Assembly (NCBI GenBank): GCA_021790555.1
Contig: JAJYGY010000179.1
Location: 1-7,693 of the forward strand
Direction of reading: 5' to 3'
Origin: a bacterium
GTDB lineage: Bacteria; Oederibacteriota; JAJYGY01
DNA length: 7,693 nucleotides
Below the pieces are notes generated by a model that saw only the letters and a program-made list of their open reading frames with translations, was not told the origin of the DNA and searched no databases. This document shows positions 3,896 to 7,693 of this stretch, in pieces. A program made the translations under genes and the position numbers. The first letter of the stretch is position 1. Each line of letters opens with the position of its first letter.

Positions 3896-6628
3896 CTAGG
3901 AACCGAGCCCGACTTCAAGCAGGTGCTCGCGCCCATGGTCGAGCGCCTCAATCCAGGCCCTGGGAATGAGAGCCGAATCGCCGGCGCAGGGGACGGATCT
4001 TCCGGCCAGGCGGACGGAGCGGAGGGAATAAGACCCGTATTCAAGGCCTTCCGGGTTGCGGACAAGCAGCTTCAGGGCCCGGCCGGCGAAGGGCGCGTGG
4101 ACCGCGCAGGTCTTGTCCGGCCCGAACTGGCCCTTGACCAGGCGGGGCTTCAGGCGCAGGTCACCCAGGTCTCCGCGGAAGCCGAAGGACTCGGTCAGCA
4201 GGGTCAGCAGCAGCCAGCTGGCCGAGCCGGTAAGGTAGGAATACAGGCCCCGGCCCCTGGGGTCCAGGTATTCCGGAAGGCCGGGGTACATGCGGCTCTT
4301 TTCAAAGTCCCGGCAGTGGCCGCAGAGGGTTTCCAGAACCTCGAAGGCCTCCCGGGCCATGCCCTGGCGGTACAGGGCGTTGGCGTACATCACGGCCATG
4401 TGGCTGAACACGGCCCCGTTCTCCTTGTGCCCGTAGGCGAAGCCGAAGCAGCGGCCCAGGTCGAACCGCATGCCCCCGAAGTCCGTGTTCAGCCGGCAGC
4501 CCCCCACCGCGGCGTCGAAAAGGTGGCGCCGCACCGCCCGCGCCGTCTTGGCGGCCTGTTCCGGGGTGGCCACGCCGGCCATCAGGGGGAAGACCTGCCC
4601 GGTGAGGGTCATGCGCGCGCCCGAGGGGAAGGCTCCCTCCACCCGCCGGCCCTGGTTGTCCCAGTAGCCGTTGAACCATTCCCCTCCCCGGCCGTCGCCC
4701 GTCCACTCGTCCCGGCGCAGGCGGGCGAAATCCCAGGCAGCCTTGGCCTCCAGGTCCGCGGCCAGCGCCTCCAGGGGCACGGCCGCCTTTCGGCCGCTGA
4801 TCCGGTGGCGGCAGGAATCAAAATAAGCCTGCAGGACCGCCCGCCGGGCCTTGGCCGAACCGTAGTCCAGGGGCCGCGAAAGGGTGTCCAGCAGGGGCAA
4901 AAGCTCCCCGGCCAGCTCCACGGACGCGAGGCCGCGCCGGTCCCGCAGGGCCCGGATCACGGCGGCCAGGTCGGCCAGGTTTCCGGCGTACAGGGCCGTG
5001 AAAGCCACGCTCTCGCCGCGTTCGCGGGCCATGTCCAGGCCGTCGTTCCAGTCGGCGCCTTCCAGCAGGATGTTGTGGTGCTCACCCCGGTTGAAGAAGG
5101 CGCAGAGGTGCTGCACCAGCAGGTGCTCCAGGATGCTGCCCCGGGCCTCGGCGCCGCCCGAATCCCGCAGGCGGGTCCCCTGGTCGTCGGACCAGAGCGC
5201 GTCCCTTTCCCGGCCCCGCGCGGCCAGCCCGTCCTTGAAATAGGCCTGGGGCCGGAGCAGGAAGTCCAGGTCCCCGCTGAAGTCCAGGTAGAGCCGCGTG
5301 GTCAGCCAGGGCCAGGCGCCGTGGTCCATCCACACGCGCGGGATGTTGTTGCGGTCGGCCACGAATTCCCCGGGGCCCGGGCCGATGATGGTGGCGTTGC
5401 TCCCGTCCATCCGGACGCCGCCGAAGTTGTCGAAGAGCGATCCCCCCACCCCGGGCGCGTCCATCAGCAGCAGGGCCAGGCAGTCCTGCCACAGGTCGCG
5501 CCAGCCGCGGCCGCCCCGTCCGTAGTCGTGGTGGGGCAGGAAGGAACAGCCGAAAATCCGCCGCAGGACCGGCTGGGCCGCCACCCAGCGCAGCCACCGG
5601 TCGTGGTCCTGGTCGCCGCTCTCAAAGCGCAGGGTGCCGGTCAGCCCGCTCCAGGCCCGGCGCGTCTCCCCGAGGGCCCGGTCGAATTCCCGCTCCCCTC
5701 CGTAGGCCGCCAGCAGGCCCGGGACGGCGGCCTCGTCCTCGAGCACTGCCAGCAGCAGCACCCAGGCGGCCGATCCGCCCGGGACCAGGACGGTTTCGGG
5801 AAAGCGCAGCGCGCCCATGGCCTCCGCGCCCCTCAGGGCCGCGCCGGCCGGCAGGAAATCCCCCCGGTTGGCCACCACGGCCAGGGGCCAGTCCAGGGTT
5901 CCGCCTTCGCCGATGAAGTCCGCCATGTCGGGAAAGAACCCCGCCGGCGCCGCCCCGCCCGGCCCCCTTCCCAGCACGGCGTAGGAGACCCGGTTGGGCT
6001 GGTGCCCCCGCTCGTCGAAGGAAAGCTCCGGCCGCGCCAGCACGCCCTCCCTGAGCGTGCCGATCCGGTGGAGCAGCGAGGTGACATGCCGGTGGTCGCG
6101 CAGGTTGTCGGCCGAGCGGCCGAAGATGGGCACGGCGGCCGTGGGCACCACCTTCAGGGGGAGGCCGGAGGTGTTGGTGAGGCGCACCTTCATCAGTTCC
6201 ACCCGGTCGTCCCCCCAGGGCACGAAATTGGTCACCTCCGATTCCAGGCCCCCGGGTCCCCGCCGCCGCACCCGGTGCCAGAGAAGGCCGGCCTCCATTT
6301 CGGCCCCCTCCTCCCCCGGCCCGAAACGGCGCGAGGCCTGGGCCGCCGAATGGCCGCAGGCCGACCAGGCGCCCAGGTCCCCGGTCCAGATCCAGAAGTT
6401 CCGGCCTCCCCGCTTCAGGTGCAGGTCGTCCACCGACACCGGTTCCAGAAGGAAGTGGTTCTGGTCGGTCTTCAGGTCCCCGCCCAGCAGGGGCGAGACC
6501 GAGGCCATCATGCCGGCCTGGTTGCACAGGGGGAAATACAGCCCGCTGGTCCGCTGGGGGTTTTCCACGCGGAAATCCCCTTCCCCGCCCACGAATTCCC
6601 ATCCCGTCCCTTCCCCGCGCCGGGTCAT
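3896..6628 (-). CDS. GH94-like / GH36-type glycoside phosphorylase family protein
   Basis: Complete 910-aa protein, close to the usual length for this family. The best-studied members (GH94, such as cellobiose phosphorylase) split beta-linked glucosides with phosphate to give alpha-glucose 1-phosphate. Seen here: an N-terminal beta-sandwich-type region (residues 1 to about 320) opening EFVGGEGDFRVENPQRTSG; a catalytic helical barrel (about 345-815) with GWRDLWQD (375-382), DGSNATIIGPGPGEF (408-422), GADWNDG (524-530; the first Asp, D526, is the expected general acid), KENGAVFSHM (735-744; H743 is a likely phosphate ligand) and YLTGSASW (798-805; T800-G801 likely phosphate-binding); and a C-terminal beta region. 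There is no signal peptide, so it is probably cytoplasmic. The start at 6628 is chosen because it overlaps the upstream stop as ATGA and family similarity begins directly after it; a longer in-frame reading to 6994 runs through the upstream gene in a different frame. The exact substrate (cellobiose, 1,2- or 1,3-beta-glucan oligomers, or other) cannot be told. Confidence 0.88.
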   Translation of the reverse strand: MTRRGEGTGWEFVGGEGDFRVENPQRTSGLYFPLCNQAGMMASVSPLLGGDLKTDQNHFLLEPVSVDDLHLKRGGRNFWIWTGDLGAWSACGHSAAQASRRFGPGEEGAEMEAGLLWHRVRRRGPGGLESEVTNFVPWGDDRVELMKVRLTNTSGLPLKVVPTAAVPIFGRSADNLRDHRHVTSLLHRIGTLREGVLARPELSFDERGHQPNRVSYAVLGRGPGGAAPAGFFPDMADFIGEGGTLDWPLAVVANRGDFLPAGAALRGAEAMGALRFPETVLVPGGSAAWVLLLAVLEDEAAVPGLLAAYGGEREFDRALGETRRAWSGLTGTLRFESGDQDHDRWLRWVAAQPVLRRIFGCSFLPHHDYGRGGRGWRDLWQDCLALLLMDAPGVGGSLFDNFGGVRMDGSNATIIGPGPGEFVADRNNIPRVWMDHGAWPWLTTRLYLDFSGDLDFLLRPQAYFKDGLAARGRERDALWSDDQGTRLRDSGGAEARGSILEHLLVQHLCAFFNRGEHHNILLEGADWNDGLDMARERGESVAFTALYAGNLADLAAVIRALRDRRGLASVELAGELLPLLDTLSRPLDYGSAKARRAVLQAYFDSCRHRISGRKAAVPLEALAADLEAKAAWDFARLRRDEWTGDGRGGEWFNGYWDNQGRRVEGAFPSGARMTLTGQVFPLMAGVATPEQAAKTARAVRRHLFDAAVGGCRLNTDFGGMRFDLGRCFGFAYGHKENGAVFSHMAVMYANALYRQGMAREAFEVLETLCGHCRDFEKSRMYPGLPEYLDPRGRGLYSYLTGSASWLLLTLLTESFGFRGDLGDLRLKPRLVKGQFGPDKTCAVHAPFAGRALKLLVRNPEGLEYGSYSLRSVRLAGRSVPCAGDSALIPRAWIEALDHGREHLLEVGLGS
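6625..6628 (-). promoter_or_regulatory. ATGA stop/start overlap between the two enzyme genes
   Basis: The ATG of the 910-aa enzyme (6628-6626) shares two bases with the TGA stop of the upstream gene (6627-6625). Such overlaps usually mean one transcript and translational coupling. Only a G-run (GGGGGGG) lies nearby as a weak ribosome binding site, which fits re-initiation by the ribosome that has just terminated. Confidence 0.8.
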
Positions 6629-7693
6629 CGCCGGGCCCCCCCGGCCTTTTCCAGGCTTTCGACGCCCGCCAGGCCCTCGTCCGCCTCCATCCACAGTTGA
6701 AGCGACTTCACCTTGCCTTCCCTCACCAGGCGCGAATAGGGCTCGCCCAGGATGCCTCCCTCCATCTCCACCCGCCGGCCGTCCTCCAGGACCAGGCCGG
6801 CCCGGCGGGCCCTCGCCCCGCGCAGGTCGCGGGCCTTCTCCAGGCGCAGGGTGACCTCGCAGCGGCCCAGGAACCGGAACTGGAAGCTGCCCGAGGCGTC
6901 GAACAGCCAGGCGGGCAGGGCGGGCCTCAGTGCCAGGAAAAGGTGCCCCTCCCGCGCCGAGAAGGGCCGGGGGCCGGCCGTCATCAGGTTCCACATGCTG
7001 AGGAACTCGGCCGTGGACCCGCTCAGCCGCGCCACGAAGCCGGCGCCGTGGAGGGCGGGGTCCAGGTGGGCGCTGCTGGCCAGGAAGGAGCAGTTCTCCA
7101 GGGGGCTGCGGCCGTACCGGCCCGGGTCCTGGAAGGGGGTCAGGCAGGCCCGCAGGTCGCCGAAGAACTCGTCGTACAGCCCGGCGCGCAGCATCTCCAG
7201 CAGGTACTTGTATTCCATGTGCAGCCAGATGGATTCGTTCTCCAGCCAGCCCGGCGTGAAGGCCCGGGCGCGCCCGATCTCGAAGGGCTCGGACGCCAGG
7301 GGGGCGTTGACCTTGTAGCGGCCCAGGGCCGGATCGAAGAGCGCGCTTTCGCGGACCCGGCGGTGCAGCCGGGCGGCCTCGCGCGCCGAGGGCTGGGCCC
7401 GCAGGGCCTTCACCGCGCCCTCCAGGAAGGGCGGCAGGGCCCGCGGCCGGAAGCCCGTCACCCGCACGCGGGGCCGGCCCTTGGCGTCGAGCCGGGGCAG
7501 GCCCCGGGCGTCGCGCAGGACCTCCCAGGAGGCCGGCTCGAAGGCGAAGTAGGTGGGGGCAGGCCGCCCCCCAGGGCCTGGGCCCTGTCCAGTCCGGCCT
7601 GGACCTGGTCCAGGAAAAGCCGCAGCGCGCCGGCCAGGCGGTCCGGGTCGACGGCCCGGCGCGCCCCGTCGAAGCCCAGGCGGGTGCGGGCCC
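6625..7693 (-). CDS. GH94-like family protein, C-terminal part (5' end outside window, apparent frameshift)
   Basis: Partial gene that enters from the right edge. The in-frame tail from about 7554 to the TGA at 6625 encodes some 309 residues, including TYFAFEPASWEV, YKVNAPLASEPFEIGRARAF, FTPGWLENESIWLHMEYK (near 7260-7207), GRSPLENCSF and GFVARLSGSTAEFLSMW. I recognise this as the C-terminal half of large cellobiose-phosphorylase-like proteins. Upstream of 7560 the coding signal switches to another frame: 7691-7557 reads ARTRLGFDGARR, then a helix-like RLAGALRLFLDQVQAG, then LGGGLP, with nearly all third positions G or C. Adding one G to the G5 run at 7555-7559 would join the frames as GGGLPPTYF. 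A GTG at 7467 could be taken as a start, but similarity extends upstream of it, so it is unlikely to be the true one. The gene is either a pseudogene or intact with a sequencing or assembly error. Its C-terminal core is alignable with the downstream enzyme, so the pair are diverged relatives. The Ser-Gly (SGST) where the neighbour has Thr-Gly may alter phosphate use. Confidence 0.78.
   Translation of the reverse strand, partial: GPHPPGLRRGAPGRRPGPPGRRAAAFPGPGPGRTGQGPGPGGRPAPTYFAFEPASWEVLRDARGLPRLDAKGRPRVRVTGFRPRALPPFLEGAVKALRAQPSAREAARLHRRVRESALFDPALGRYKVNAPLASEPFEIGRARAFTPGWLENESIWLHMEYKYLLEMLRAGLYDEFFGDLRACLTPFQDPGRYGRSPLENCSFLASSAHLDPALHGAGFVARLSGSTAEFLSMWNLMTAGPRPFSAREGHLFLALRPALPAWLFDASGSFQFRFLGRCEVTLRLEKARDLRGARARRAGLVLEDGRRVEMEGGILGEPYSRLVREGKVKSLQLWMEADEGLAGVESLEKAGGARR

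Noticed and set aside
3923..6700. A 925-codon open frame on the plus strand opposite the enzyme gene
   Set aside because: Same explanation: the minus strand carries conserved catalytic motifs, while the plus product is Gly/Pro/Gln/Val-rich with no family likeness.
6629..6994. N-terminal extension of the 910-aa enzyme to an ATG at 6994
   Set aside because: The extra 122 residues are Gly/Pro/Arg-rich and overlap the upstream gene in another frame. The ATGA overlap and the start of family similarity both favour 6628.
1..7693. tRNA, rRNA, insertion sequence or prophage features
   Set aside because: No cloverleaf-like segment, rRNA core sequence, transposase motif or terminal inverted repeats seen on either strand.

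Overview
The window is GC-rich bacterial DNA. Three protein genes all lie on the minus strand, so transcription runs from right to left. Codon third positions are almost all G or C. The secreted protein carries a signal peptide, Ser/Thr/Pro-rich spacers, NHL repeats and a C-terminal domain like the sorting domain of type IX secretion cargo. Together these suggest a Gram-negative bacterium, perhaps a little-cultured polysaccharide-degrading lineage. I cannot name the taxon from sequence alone.

Right part (3896-7693): two genes joined by an ATGA stop/start overlap encode related enzymes of the GH94-like (cellobiose phosphorylase-type, 'GH36-type') family. The upstream gene runs off the right edge and carries an apparent one-base frameshift at a run of five G (7555-7559). 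The downstream gene is complete (910 aa) and keeps the family's GxRDxxQD, ADWND, His-Met and Thr-Gly motifs. Neither visible part has a signal peptide. The complete enzyme therefore probably works in the cytoplasm on imported beta-linked oligosaccharides.

Middle (3603-3895): a 293-base intergenic region, partly AT-rich. On the minus strand it holds a candidate sigma70-type promoter, an AT tract, an intrinsic-terminator-like hairpin with a U6 tract, and a second hairpin that could mask the ribosome binding site of the next gene. A 16-base sequence occurs twice in it. The order promoter, terminator hairpin, RBS hairpin, gene is that of an attenuated leader, but this is only a prediction.

Left part (66-3602): one large gene for a secreted multidomain protein of 1178 aa. 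In order it has a signal peptide, Cys-rich domain copy A, a short TP linker, a domain resembling a family 3 carbohydrate-binding module, a long Ser/Thr/Pro linker, Cys-rich domain copy B, another TP linker, six NHL-type repeats and a C-terminal sorting-like domain. The duplicated eight-cysteine domain is not one I recognise and is the most novel-looking item here.

Working model (inference): the large protein acts outside the cell or on its surface and may bind beta-glucan or cellulose, while the tandem enzymes process the imported oligosaccharides. Adjacency on one strand and the CBM3-like domain support the link. The possible promoter and terminator between them mean that co-transcription is not assured.
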